Positions 18,867 through 27,875 of a stretch of 64,000 nucleotides of DNA are shown one piece after another. A program made the translations under genes and the position numbers. Each line of letters opens with the position of its first letter. Position 1 is the first letter of the stretch. The DNA comes from Sphingomonas sp. HMP9 (GTDB taxonomy: Bacteria > Pseudomonadota > Alphaproteobacteria > Sphingomonadales > Sphingomonadaceae), in assembly GCF_013374115.1 (NCBI RefSeq), contig NZ_AP022673.1, positions 3,062,001 through 3,126,000 on the forward strand. Reading direction: 5' to 3'. Under the pieces are notes generated by a model. The model was not told the origin of the DNA, did no database searches, and saw only the letters and a list, made by a program, of their open reading frames with translations.

Positions 18867-19228
18867 GGAGCGAGCCTGGCGAAGGCAAGATAGAGGTCGG
18901 ACAAACTATGCTGGCTCTCGGCGACGGGGAGCACAGCAAGCGAGTACACCGCCCGATGGCCATCTGAGCCAAGCGTGGCCCAGCGATCGTTGTTGACGGA
19001 GTACGGCAGAGCGCGGGCCTCTGCTGCCCCTCGTGCAGCCGAAGTCAATACTGGCTGCTCGCGCCGGATGGCGGACCTAACCGTTTTCGCAGGTACCAAC
19101 ACGCGGGTCGGCACGTGAAAGGTGGCGGTCAAAGCTGGTACGAGCATCACCGTGGTGAGCTTGCCACTGGTGCCACGACGTTCAGCATCGCCGCAAATCC
19201 GCGCAGCGCCAGGTATCCACGCACTCAA
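18863..19228 (-). CDS. Small unidentified protein coupled to flanking glycosyltransferases
   Basis: A 121-residue ORF of no recognised family. It starts at TTG (19228) overlapping the upstream GT4 stop as TTGA, and its own TGA overlaps the downstream GT2 start as ATGA. Such a fit at both ends is unlikely by chance inside a coupled operon. No signal peptide or membrane segment is clear; the middle is rich in Ala, Val and Thr. Most codons end in G or C, but less strongly than in neighbouring genes. It might be a remnant of a larger enzyme. Confidence 0.5.
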   Translation of the reverse strand: MSAWIPGAARICGDAERRGTSGKLTTVMLVPALTATFHVPTRVLVPAKTVRSAIRREQPVLTSAARGAAEARALPYSVNNDRWATLGSDGHRAVYSLAVLPVAESQHSLSDLYLAFARLAP

Positions 19229-20415
19229 GACCCCCTGACATCAAGCGCCTCGTAGATCGCGGCATAAGCATCTACGCCAGAGTCCAGGCTAAGGGCCAGT
19301 GCGGATGAGCGGATTTCTGCCGAGGACAGTGGCCGCGCAAGTACCTGTCCCAGTCCGGCGCACATCGTGGCGGGCGCAAAGTCTCTCAGCACGAGCGATC
19401 CGTTGACACCTGGTGAGAGCAGGGTGTCGAGGTCGCCGACGCCCGCATTGGCGATAACGGGCACGCCGCATGCCAGCGTCTCGCCGACCTTGGTGGGAGA
19501 GCAACCAATTTTGGACAGGTCAGCGCGAATGAAAGCGACCGACAGGTCGCTTGCTCCAATCAGCGCTGGCACCCGTGATCGCGTCGCGCCGGTGACCCGG
19601 ATCGCCTCGCGGGGCAGTTCGGCAGCGGCAGCCGCAGCATACACGGTGTCGGTGGCATTGTTGACGACGAATAGGAAAATTGCGTTCGGTCTTAGCGTCC
19701 GCAACTGCACGAACAGCGTCATCATACGATCGAGCAGATACTCAACGCCGATGCTTCCGAGATAGAGGAGCACTGTGGCGTCCTGGGCGATCTCGAGTTC
19801 CGTGCGGGTCGTCGCCACGTCACGCGGCAAACCGAACAGGTCGAAGTCGGCGCAGCACGGCACGACCGAGAAGGTGGGCGCTGGGGCTGTGCCGACATAT
19901 TCACGGCGCAAGTGCGTCACCGCACGCTCAGTCAAACAATTCACATGATCCGCGGCAAGCACGAACCTTCGCTCGAGGCGCTTGAGCCAGCGGAAGACGG
20001 TCACGAACCGGCCTCTGGCGATCCCTGTATCCGCCCAGAAATCGCGGAAGTCGAATAGCAGCCTGGCACCCGTCCATCGCTTCACCGCCATGCCGACTGG
20101 CATGGTTGGGTGACTGCGGCAATGGACGAGTGTGATGCGTTCGGCGCGACAAATGCGGCCTGCCGCGCGGGTCATCGCGGCAAGGTCGCGCAGTGTGCCG
20201 ATCAAAGGCTTGTGGTAAGATATTGTTGTCCAGCGCACACCAACGGATGCAAAGCGCGCCTGATAATCGGCAATCAGCGCCTCTCTGCCATCCTTCTCCG
20301 CGCTGAGAAGGTGGATGTCATAGCCGCGCGCGGCCAGACCGAGCACGTAGGGCGCGATTTGACTTTGGCCGATGTGATCAGTGATCCCATCCTGACTGAT
20401 GTACAGAACTGTCAT
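19225..20415 (-). CDS. Glycosyltransferase family 4, copy D
   Basis: A 396-residue GT-B protein beginning MTVLYISQDGITDHIGQSQ, a form common in GT4 enzymes of polysaccharide loci. The middle has LVHCRSHPTMPVGMAVKRW and DFRDFWADTG, and the donor domain has LLYLGSIGVEYLL followed by a KVGETLACGVPVIA region in place of a classical EX7E motif. The weak EX7E suggests a divergent donor site. The ATG overlaps the preceding stop by four bases. It is predicted to extend the lipid-linked unit. Confidence 0.8.
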   Translation of the reverse strand: MTVLYISQDGITDHIGQSQIAPYVLGLAARGYDIHLLSAEKDGREALIADYQARFASVGVRWTTISYHKPLIGTLRDLAAMTRAAGRICRAERITLVHCRSHPTMPVGMAVKRWTGARLLFDFRDFWADTGIARGRFVTVFRWLKRLERRFVLAADHVNCLTERAVTHLRREYVGTAPAPTFSVVPCCADFDLFGLPRDVATTRTELEIAQDATVLLYLGSIGVEYLLDRMMTLFVQLRTLRPNAIFLFVVNNATDTVYAAAAAAELPREAIRVTGATRSRVPALIGASDLSVAFIRADLSKIGCSPTKVGETLACGVPVIANAGVGDLDTLLSPGVNGSLVLRDFAPATMCAGLGQVLARPLSSAEIRSSALALSLDSGVDAYAAIYEALDVRGS

Positions 20416-21485
20416 TCGGCCGTCCCAAGCAGCAGTGCTCGATAGCGCGCGGCAATCGGTGCCGGCGCGAAGGCAGTAGCCCGCGCACGCGCGGCCTCCC
20501 TGGCGTCGGGCGCTGCGAGCGCCTCGTCCATGGCTTCGGCCATTGCGACCGCGTCCCCAACGCGGACCAGTCGGCCAAGGCCCTTCAGAATCTCAGCCGG
20601 TCCACTTGGGCAATCCGTAGATACTACCGTCAGACCATAGCCGAGCGCTTCGGCCACGACGTTGGCAAAACCTTCATAGTCCGAGGACAGCACGAATAGA
20701 TCCGCCGATGCATACCAGCGCTCCGGATCCGGCGCGTGGCCGGGGAGCAGCAGCTGACTCGCTATGCCGAGCTTTTCCGCAGCTTGCTCGATCGCTGCGC
20801 GTTCACTCCCTTTACCAACGATCGCCAGCCGGTCACCCGGTCGAGCCATGCGAGCGAAGGCGTCGAGCAGCAGGAGGTGGTTTTTCTGAGGCTTCAGCGT
20901 GCCGACGCTCAGGATGCGTCGCCCGGCGCTGCCCCAATCGGGAAGGTTGCCGGGTTGAGGCGGAGAGGGGGGCGCTATCGGGTTATGGATGGCGTGCACG
21001 GCGCTACGAGGCAGGCCGCAGAGCAACGCTAGGTCGTCGGCTGCGCCTTGCGACACGGCAATCCGGGCTGCAGCTTGGCGGTGGCTCCACCGCACGGCAG
21101 GGCGCAGCAAGGCGCGCGCGCTCGCTGGCCAGGTCTGTGCCTCGACGGACAGCGTATTATGCTCGGCCACCACGACCCGTGTTCGACTGCGCCGCGCCGC
21201 CCACACCGCGATGCTGGTCAGCGGCCACATGGAGGCGAGCAGGACATCAGGCCGCACCTGTGTGCAATAGTCCTTAAGTGGGCGAACCGCATTGCGTAAC
21301 CGTCTGGCCTCCAACGGAACCAAGCGCACGCCGACGGGAACCGCGTCCAACAACGCGCCCTCTTGGCGCAGCAACAGCAGGTCGACATCGTCACCCAGCC
21401 GCAAGAACTCCTCGGCGAGCGTGAGCGTGACACGCTCGGTGCCCCCTGGCTCAAGGCTTGGGAGCAGTAGCGCAATCCTGGCCAT
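20412..21485 (-). CDS. Glycosyltransferase family 4, copy E
   Basis: A 357-residue GT4 enzyme. IALLLPSLEPGGTERVTL near the start is the classic glycine-rich acceptor loop, VVVAEHNTLS follows, and the donor domain has ILSVGTLKPQKNH, LAIVGKGSER and the EX7E motif SDYEGFANVVAEALGYG, then STDCPSGPAEIL. It is similar by eye to copy A in its last third. It starts immediately after the FkbM stop with no gap and overlaps copy D by four bases. Confidence 0.86.
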   Translation of the reverse strand: MARIALLLPSLEPGGTERVTLTLAEEFLRLGDDVDLLLLRQEGALLDAVPVGVRLVPLEARRLRNAVRPLKDYCTQVRPDVLLASMWPLTSIAVWAARRSRTRVVVAEHNTLSVEAQTWPASARALLRPAVRWSHRQAAARIAVSQGAADDLALLCGLPRSAVHAIHNPIAPPSPPQPGNLPDWGSAGRRILSVGTLKPQKNHLLLLDAFARMARPGDRLAIVGKGSERAAIEQAAEKLGIASQLLLPGHAPDPERWYASADLFVLSSDYEGFANVVAEALGYGLTVVSTDCPSGPAEILKGLGRLVRVGDAVAMAEAMDEALAAPDAREAARARATAFAPAPIAARYRALLLGTAE

Positions 21486-22364
21486 TCAGCCGCCTGTACG
21501 CTGGGCAAGATAATTGTGCCGGTCGAGCCGCTTCACTGCGAAGCCAGCCCTAGCAATTTCTGCTGCGATAGCCCCGGTGTCATCAAGCTGTTCAAAGATG
21601 ATTGCCCGTGTGCGCGCTAGTGTCGCCGCAGCGCCTGCCAACGCATCGATCTCGGCGCCTTCAATATCGATCTTGAGTAGCGCAATCTCGGCCACGTCCG
21701 CGAGCACCTCATCGAGCGTGCGCGTCACCACCGAGAGCATTCTCGGTCGGTCAAGCGTGTGCGCGAGTACGAGCGTAGCCTGTCCGGATATTGCTGGGTC
21801 GATCGCAGCGGTGACAGTACGCCCCGAACTCGAGGCAAGTGCTGCCTCCACGACGTCCGCTTCCACCCCGTTGCGCGCAAGGTTGGCGCGCAGGCGTGCC
21901 GCGGTGCGCGGGATCATCTCGATCGGAACCAACCTACCGGAAGGCCCAATCAGTCGGCCAGCGAATACGCTGAACGCGCCAATATTGGCGCCTGCGTCGA
22001 CGACGGTGTCACCGGGATGGAGTAGCGCGCGGGCGGCTGCATAGACCGCTGCTTCGCGGCGGGGCAATAGCAGGTACAATTCGTCGCTATGCGCGTGTGC
22101 GAAAAAGCGACCGAGCGTTGGCACGTCGATATCGACGTCGTGCAGAAGTACCGGGTTGCGCCAGCTATAAAAGCGACCCCAAGCGGTTGCTGGCGCAGCG
22201 AGCGCCGACCGGCGCAGCCAGCGGCGGTCGGCTGGAGTTACGCCTTTGACCTCACGCAGTATGACTATCCAGGTGGTGATGCGGTCGAGATAGTTGAGCG
22301 CTCCCCGGCCTGCACGCCTAAAGGGCGGCGGCAACTTCCAGGCAAGAGCAGTAACCGGACTCAC
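21486..22364 (-). CDS. FkbM-family SAM methyltransferase (copy 3)
   Basis: A 292-residue FkbM methyltransferase. The SAM site VVDAGANIGAFSVFAG is near residue 115 and the family motif LLKIDIEGAEIDALAG in the last third. The first 80 residues are an extra N-terminal region with basic and aromatic residues. The GTG start at 22364 overlaps the small upstream ORF as GTGA. It is the third FkbM gene of the locus, so several distinct O-methylations, or different sugars, are likely. Confidence 0.82.
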   Translation of the reverse strand: MSPVTALAWKLPPPFRRAGRGALNYLDRITTWIVILREVKGVTPADRRWLRRSALAAPATAWGRFYSWRNPVLLHDVDIDVPTLGRFFAHAHSDELYLLLPRREAAVYAAARALLHPGDTVVDAGANIGAFSVFAGRLIGPSGRLVPIEMIPRTAARLRANLARNGVEADVVEAALASSSGRTVTAAIDPAISGQATLVLAHTLDRPRMLSVVTRTLDEVLADVAEIALLKIDIEGAEIDALAGAAATLARTRAIIFEQLDDTGAIAAEIARAGFAVKRLDRHNYLAQRTGG

Positions 22365-22774
22365 GTATCACTCCATTGCAGCGATCGCGGGAAAGCTATG
22401 ACGACTGCGATTCCTTGAGGAGGATTGGCGCGGTTACGGGGTGCTCGCCAGATACGGTATTGATCGTCGCTCGCCTGAGCTTGGTCGCCTTGGCGCTTGT
22501 TCCGGCTTCGACCAAGCCACAGCTGAGCTACTACGCTTTCATGCACCTGGCGTGAAAGGGCAGAGCCTGCTGTCTGCTGATTGCCGTCGCGGATTGCGTA
22601 GTGGAGGATTGGGATGTCACCGCCGGCCTCGAGTGCTGCTTTGGTACGGAAAGTGGTACGGGTATCAGGATCGCGTGTTGGGAACGAACTGACTGTAGCA
22701 TTACTACCGTCGAACGACGTAGCGTGAGCAGCGCGCGTCTTGTGCCGTCCTCGCCCGATCAGTGAATTCGTCAT
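22361..22774 (-). CDS. Small unidentified operon protein
   Basis: A 137-residue hydrophilic, arginine-rich protein with no recognised domain, signal peptide or membrane span. The ATG at 22774 has a good ribosome site (AAAGGA, eight bases upstream). The TGA overlaps the FkbM GTG start. Both points favour a real gene. It lies directly between the Wzx flippase and a methyltransferase. Confidence 0.5.
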   Translation of the reverse strand: MTNSLIGRGRHKTRAAHATSFDGSNATVSSFPTRDPDTRTTFRTKAALEAGGDIPILHYAIRDGNQQTAGSALSRQVHESVVAQLWLGRSRNKRQGDQAQASDDQYRIWRAPRNRANPPQGIAVVIAFPRSLQWSDT

Positions 22775-22788
22775 ATCTTTTGTCCTTT

Positions 22789-24165
22789 CTAATTCGGACC
22801 ACGGCCGCGCTTGAGCGACCATGTTAGAAAGGGGCGCAGGCATCGGGAACCGGTATCGAATAGGCTGGCGGTGCCAAGAAGAGACGGGTTAATCCCTAAG
22901 GTATGGCGAGCGAACCGGTTTAATAGTCCGGCACGGACAATCGTTGCGACGAGGGTAGACGCAGCTGCGCCCATAGCGCCGAACAGGGGCGTAAGCACAA
23001 GGCCTGCCGCCACTGCCGCCATCACAGATGCCAAAAACGCTCGAGCGACCACTCGCTCGTGTCCCGTCATGCTCAGAAGCATGACGCTCGGCCCCAGGGC
23101 TGCAGCGACCAACTGATTGCAGCTGAGAACCAAAAGCGGCCAGTAGGCACCGACGAAATTCGATCCAAAGGCAAGCGGTAGCAGCCATCCCCCGGCAACC
23201 GCGACGCCAAGCGTTGCTGCTCCAACCGAGATCGTCATGAAGATGGTTGATCCAGCGACGATGCGCGCGAGCCGCTGGCGCTCGCCCGCCGCATGCGCAC
23301 CGGCGAGGAACGGTCCCACGACGATGTTCTGTAAAGAGATAGGCACCGATACGACGGCCGAGCAGGCCATTGCGACCCTTAGTAATCCGGCGTCGGAGAT
23401 ACTCGCTGCATAACTGGCCAAAAGTACACCATAGCTGCCCTCCAACGCGCGCATTGCCTCCAACAGCGTCATGGGTAACGCCGCCGCAGTCCACGCTCGC
23501 AGGCGCGGCGGACTACGCCCAGCAGCACGAGGAAGGCGGACGTAGAACAGGGCAAAGCCGATCGCTGTAATGCCGACGGCCGCCAGAGTTTGTGCACGAA
23601 TTGCTTCTCCAGCCCCAAGCGGCCGCGACCAGACGAGGAGTGCAGTGAGGAATGCGAGCGGCCGCACCAGCACATCGAGCAGCTGGCTAGTGACCACGCG
23701 CTCCTGCCCGCGCAGTAGGCCGGTCGCGAGTGCCGAGAGCGCCAGTGTAGGTAGCAATATCGCCGCAGCGGTCAGAGCCGTCTTGAGCGACGGCGCAAGC
23801 GGCAACGCGTGGGCGCAAATCCAAAGGGCAGTCGCCAGAAAGAGGGATGCGGTACCGACCGTCAGTGCAAACCACCATGCTAGGGCGGCTACCTCGTCAG
23901 CCTGGCCGCGGACGCGTGCTGCCGAAACCTCACGGGTCGCTAGCAGTGGTAAGCCGAGCTGCGCCGGCACGGCGAGCAACGTGACCAGCGCGATCGCCGT
24001 GCCGTAAATGCCGTAACCCGCGGGACCGAGCTGCCGCGCCAGCACCACGCCGACGCCAAAGGTCGCCAATGTGCCTGCTACCCAAACCGCCCCGCTCCTC
24101 AAGGTCGCCACCGCCAGCCGCTGTCCAAGACTGGATTGGGTCAGCCTGCGAAGGCGGGTCAGCAT
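22789..24165 (-). CDS. Wzx-like oligosaccharide flippase (polysaccharide transporter family)
   Basis: A 458-residue membrane protein of the MATE/PST superfamily. It has about twelve hydrophobic segments and an N-terminal amphipathic lead followed by SGAVWVAGTLATFGVGV and ARQLGPAGYGIYGTA, a region conserved in Wzx flippases. It would flip undecaprenyl-linked repeat units to the periplasm. ATG at 24165 is preferred to an in-frame TTG five codons earlier. The stop lies 14 bases before the next small ORF. Confidence 0.82.
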   Translation of the reverse strand: MLTRLRRLTQSSLGQRLAVATLRSGAVWVAGTLATFGVGVVLARQLGPAGYGIYGTAIALVTLLAVPAQLGLPLLATREVSAARVRGQADEVAALAWWFALTVGTASLFLATALWICAHALPLAPSLKTALTAAAILLPTLALSALATGLLRGQERVVTSQLLDVLVRPLAFLTALLVWSRPLGAGEAIRAQTLAAVGITAIGFALFYVRLPRAAGRSPPRLRAWTAAALPMTLLEAMRALEGSYGVLLASYAASISDAGLLRVAMACSAVVSVPISLQNIVVGPFLAGAHAAGERQRLARIVAGSTIFMTISVGAATLGVAVAGGWLLPLAFGSNFVGAYWPLLVLSCNQLVAAALGPSVMLLSMTGHERVVARAFLASVMAAVAAGLVLTPLFGAMGAAASTLVATIVRAGLLNRFARHTLGINPSLLGTASLFDTGSRCLRPFLTWSLKRGRGPN

Positions 24166-24251
24166 GCCGTTTCCCGCCAATCACATTGCAGGGCAGCGAC
24201 AGTGGCTAGTGCCGCGATTGCGAAGGCAATCACGTGGAAGCCCGCAGGCCG

Positions 24252-25487
24252 TCAGCCACTAGGGACCAACTCGACGCCGGTGACCTGCGCCTCGATCTCG
24301 CTGAACATCTCGCCGGGTGTTCCCACCAAACGTACCCGCAGCATTTCGCACCCTGGTGCGACGGTTACTGGCGTTGACAGCGCCCGCAGCTGTGTATTGA
24401 GGGGATCGAGCGGCAAAGTGGCGATTACTGCGCCGTTGGCGCAGCGCACCTCCATGTTTAATCGCCCGCCCGTCGCCCCGTTTGTGCGGCGCCGTGCAAC
24501 AAGCCGAAGCTGGTATGTGCCTGATCGCGCGTACACATATTGTTCCGCCAGTACGCCGGTCGTTGATCCGAAGTAGCGCACATTAAGTGCCGTCGCCTGC
24601 GGTAGATCGCCAGCAGTCACCATGCGCGTAGAACCAATTTCGTCCTGCGCGAGGATCCAGTTGAATGGCTTGGCTCCAGGCCACCGACCGAAGTTGCCGT
24701 CATAGATACCGTGAGCACGTTCGCGATAATTGGTCGGAAGAAGCTGCTGCCAAGCCCGATAGGCGCGTGCTCCATCGCCAGCGTTGACCATCGCGACAAA
24801 CACCGCGCGCTGCTCATCCCCCGTCGCGGCCGAATTTGCGGCGCTCGATGAAGGCGCCAGCAGAGCCAGGAGGACGTCCGGCGAGGTAGTGTTAGCCGCT
24901 GTCTGGAAAAAGGCAGTGCGCCAGAACGGCCGCGTTGCCAGTTCAACTGTCAGCGCCTTCTGCCCGTCAGGCGTGGCGGCAATGGCCGTTAGTACGGTCA
25001 TGATTGCAGTTATCGCTTCCGGCCTGAGGTGGATCGCTGGCCCAACCTCATCGAGCGCTGCCGCATAGTGCCCGGTGCGCACGAAATGATCCAGCAACCA
25101 GAAGCGAGCGAGCGGGGCACGGGGATCGCGATCCCGCGCCGCCATCATCAGTCGTTCGGCACGCCTTAAATCTCCCTTGACCGCCGCATCAACGCCCGCG
25201 AGCGCAAGTGGGTCGGCAAGCAAGGGATCACGCACTAGCGCAGAGCGGTAAAGCGCGCGCGTGGTATCGTCGATATCGCCGCTAGCAGCAGCGACACGCT
25301 GACGCGCAAGCGCCGCGAGGCTTGCACCATCAGCGGGCCAAAACTGCGCTGCTAATTGCGGATCAGCATCACGGACACTGTCTTGGACCGCAACGCGTAC
25401 CGACATCCAGCCGAGTACAAGGGCGGCCCCCAACATTGCCGCCCGTACAACGCTGCCGGGGATATACCGACCCTCCTCTACAGTCAT
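24252..25487 (-). CDS. Membrane-anchored TPR-like protein of EPS locus
   Basis: A 411-residue protein with one N-terminal membrane segment (about residues 15-31) and a large presumably periplasmic part. Residues 70-200 are alpha-helical and Ala/Leu/Arg rich, with spacing suggestive of TPR repeats (for example ALYRSALVRDPLLADPLAL, then AERLMMAARDRDPRAPLA). The C-terminal half looks beta-rich, with VMVRCANG-type strands. No enzyme motif is visible. Its ATG overlaps the Wzc stop by four bases, so it probably belongs to the assembly/export machinery. Confidence 0.65.
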   Translation of the reverse strand: MTVEEGRYIPGSVVRAAMLGAALVLGWMSVRVAVQDSVRDADPQLAAQFWPADGASLAALARQRVAAASGDIDDTTRALYRSALVRDPLLADPLALAGVDAAVKGDLRRAERLMMAARDRDPRAPLARFWLLDHFVRTGHYAAALDEVGPAIHLRPEAITAIMTVLTAIAATPDGQKALTVELATRPFWRTAFFQTAANTTSPDVLLALLAPSSSAANSAATGDEQRAVFVAMVNAGDGARAYRAWQQLLPTNYRERAHGIYDGNFGRWPGAKPFNWILAQDEIGSTRMVTAGDLPQATALNVRYFGSTTGVLAEQYVYARSGTYQLRLVARRRTNGATGGRLNMEVRCANGAVIATLPLDPLNTQLRALSTPVTVAPGCEMLRVRLVGTPGEMFSEIEAQVTGVELVPSG

Positions 25488-27751
25488 GCGACGCGATCAA
25501 TATCGAGTTGGCGGATTTCCGCGTCTTCTCCGTAACGCTTCTGGCGACGTGTGCCGTAGCCATAGCCGTACCCATAGCCATAACCCGAGCCATAGCCGTA
25601 GCCGTAGCCGCCGTTCTTCGGATTGTACTTTGTCAATATAACGCCAGTGATGCTCGCATTTGCCGATTGCAATCGACGTAGCGAACTCAACACCGCCGGA
25701 CGGCGAGCTGAACCAGCCTCCACCACTAGGATGGTGGCATCGCAGATTGCCGAAAGGATCGGCGAGTCCGCTAAGCCAAGCACTGGCGGTGAATCGATCA
25801 GCACAATGTCGAAATGATCTGAAAGCTCACTAAGAATTGCTTCTATCCGGTTCGTGGCCAGTAGTTCTGCTGGGTTCAGCGGAATTGGTCCGCTCGGCAG
25901 GAGCGATAAATTGGCAAGAGCGGTCGTTGCCACGTGGTCCATCGTACGCCCAGGAGTTACCAGAAGCGTCGCCAGTCCGATATCGCTAGGTTGACTAGTC
26001 TTGAATGAAGGCTTGCGCATATCAGCATCGACCAAAACGACCTTGGCACCAGCACGGGCAAGATTTTGGGCGAGTGCGAGCGACGTCGAGGACTTGCCTT
26101 CGCTCGGTCGTGTACTCGTCACTAACGCGGTTCGTGGAAAATTGCTATTCGAGATAAACTGTATTGAGCTCATGATCGTATAATAGGCTTCACTGATCTC
26201 CGAACGTTGATCCTTTAGCTCTTCGACGAACGAGACGTCCTTGGCTGTCTTGGGAACGATACCCAGCAACGGCACCTTAAGCTTGTTTATCACGTCTTCG
26301 GGAGTCTTAAGCGTGTCGTCCACGAACTCTATGGCGAATGCCAAGCCCAATCCAAGTATGACGCCAGCTAAAAGGCCGATCGCTAGATTCTTGTAGACGT
26401 TAGGCGTGAAGGGTGAAGTTGGAATCCTACCGTTATCGACGATCGCCGCCTGGCTTTCGCCGACACCGCCAGCAGTGCCGATTTCTTTGAAACGCTGCAA
26501 CAAACCGTCATAAATCGTGCGGTTGGTGTCGAGATCCCGCTGAAGAATATTGTACTGGATTCCTCGACTGCGCAGATCCAACACATTTGTGCGGTACGAA
26601 TTCACCTCCGCGAAAAGCTGGCGTTCGCGTCCTTGCGCTGCAACAAAAGCCGACCGCAGCATGTCGCGTTGAGCCGAGCTTATCTTACCAGTTTCAGCTG
26701 CAATGCTGTTACTGATCGATGCCATGCGTTGACGCAGCGCGACCATTTCGGGAAAATCGGGACGGAACGTCCCGAGCTTTTGCTGGTAATCGGCTTCCAC
26801 CCCAGCGAGCAGGCTACGCAATCCCTGAACAGCCGAAGCGTTGTCGGCAGCCGCATTGGCTGTCGGAGCCGCCTGACGATAGGCTTGCTCGGCTGCAATA
26901 CGGTCGCGGGTCGCAGCGGAAAGTGCTTCGTTATATGATACCAGCGACTGCGCCGACAGCGAGTCTTGCGCAGGACTAGTGTTGTCGCCGGCCTTGCCAG
27001 TTCCGGCACTGCTGCTGCTGAGAGAGAGGATGTTCTGAGACCGAGCGTACGCGACGAGAGCCCGTTCGCTCGCTTCAAGTTTCTCGCGAGTAGAGGAAAG
27101 GCGGGTCTGCAGGAACTGTCGGGCAAAAGCGGTCGCATTATAGCGCCGCTCCAGTGTCGAATCGATAAAACCTTGCGCATACGCGTTGATCACTCGCGCC
27201 GCTCGCGCCGGATTAGGATCACTATAGGCAATGACGATCAAGTTGCTGCCACGTAACGGCGTAACCTCAAAATGCTGCATCATTTTGCCGACCGCTGCGC
27301 CCTCGCGGTCTGCGAGGTTTGTATAGCCTTTCACGAAAGCGTCGTCATTAGCCAGGCCAACGGTTCTCATCACCCGCTCCGCCAACGTACGGCTGCTCAA
27401 AAGTCCGACTTGTGTGGTCAAAAATTGCGCTTCATTGCGCGCTGCCGGCTGAAGGTCCGTCTGCTGCTGCATGAGTTGCATAGGCTGCGTGTTGATTTCC
27501 AACGTTGCGCTGGATCGGTACACTGGTGTCGTTGAGAGCGTCACGATAATCGACGCAGCGACGGCCGCGATCAGCATGCCCACGATTAGCCACCGCCACT
27601 TCATCAGGACGCGCCAGACTTCATTGACGTCAAACTGGCTTGGCGTTTTGCGAGTGTCGATCGGTTCTACAGGCGCAGGTGAACCCTGGACCAACTGGTC
27701 GCGAGACATCGCAGCGCGTTCAGGCAAGGAAGTCGCGGTAATATCGGTCAT
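25484..27751 (-). CDS. Wzc-type polysaccharide copolymerase and tyrosine autokinase
   Basis: A 755-residue inner-membrane protein controlling chain length and export. A Wzz domain starts after DVNEVWRVLMKWRWLIVG, with TM1 near residues 58-78 and TM2 in LAIGLLAGVILGLGLAFAI. A long coiled periplasmic segment lies between. The cytoplasmic BY-kinase has Walker A TRPSEGKSSTS, Walker A' VDADMRKPSF and Walker B VLIDSPPVLG. The tail (residues 709-741) is an unusually regular tyrosine-glycine alternation, the expected autophosphorylation cluster. The ATG at 27751 was chosen over the 27850 frame because GACGGAAA lies just upstream. Confidence 0.92.
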   Translation of the reverse strand: MTDITATSLPERAAMSRDQLVQGSPAPVEPIDTRKTPSQFDVNEVWRVLMKWRWLIVGMLIAAVAASIIVTLSTTPVYRSSATLEINTQPMQLMQQQTDLQPAARNEAQFLTTQVGLLSSRTLAERVMRTVGLANDDAFVKGYTNLADREGAAVGKMMQHFEVTPLRGSNLIVIAYSDPNPARAARVINAYAQGFIDSTLERRYNATAFARQFLQTRLSSTREKLEASERALVAYARSQNILSLSSSSAGTGKAGDNTSPAQDSLSAQSLVSYNEALSAATRDRIAAEQAYRQAAPTANAAADNASAVQGLRSLLAGVEADYQQKLGTFRPDFPEMVALRQRMASISNSIAAETGKISSAQRDMLRSAFVAAQGRERQLFAEVNSYRTNVLDLRSRGIQYNILQRDLDTNRTIYDGLLQRFKEIGTAGGVGESQAAIVDNGRIPTSPFTPNVYKNLAIGLLAGVILGLGLAFAIEFVDDTLKTPEDVINKLKVPLLGIVPKTAKDVSFVEELKDQRSEISEAYYTIMSSIQFISNSNFPRTALVTSTRPSEGKSSTSLALAQNLARAGAKVVLVDADMRKPSFKTSQPSDIGLATLLVTPGRTMDHVATTALANLSLLPSGPIPLNPAELLATNRIEAILSELSDHFDIVLIDSPPVLGLADSPILSAICDATILVVEAGSARRPAVLSSLRRLQSANASITGVILTKYNPKNGGYGYGYGSGYGYGYGYGYGTRRQKRYGEDAEIRQLDIDRVA
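25552..25612. repeat. Hexamer repeats coding the Tyr-Gly tail of Wzc
   Basis: Six-base units of the form CCATAG or CCGTAG (TAYGGY on the coding strand) recur about ten times with small interruptions. Each unit codes Tyr-Gly, so gain or loss of units keeps the reading frame while changing the number of phosphorylatable tyrosines. Confidence 0.7.
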
Positions 27752-27875
27752 GGATTTCCGTCGATCTGGCAGATGGCCATGCCTCTCGGCGGCGATTGGT
27801 CGTGAATAGGCATGACGGTTCGTGCAACGCGCGGCAAGTGTAGCATGCAAGCAGCCAGAAATTGCTTCGTGTCCA

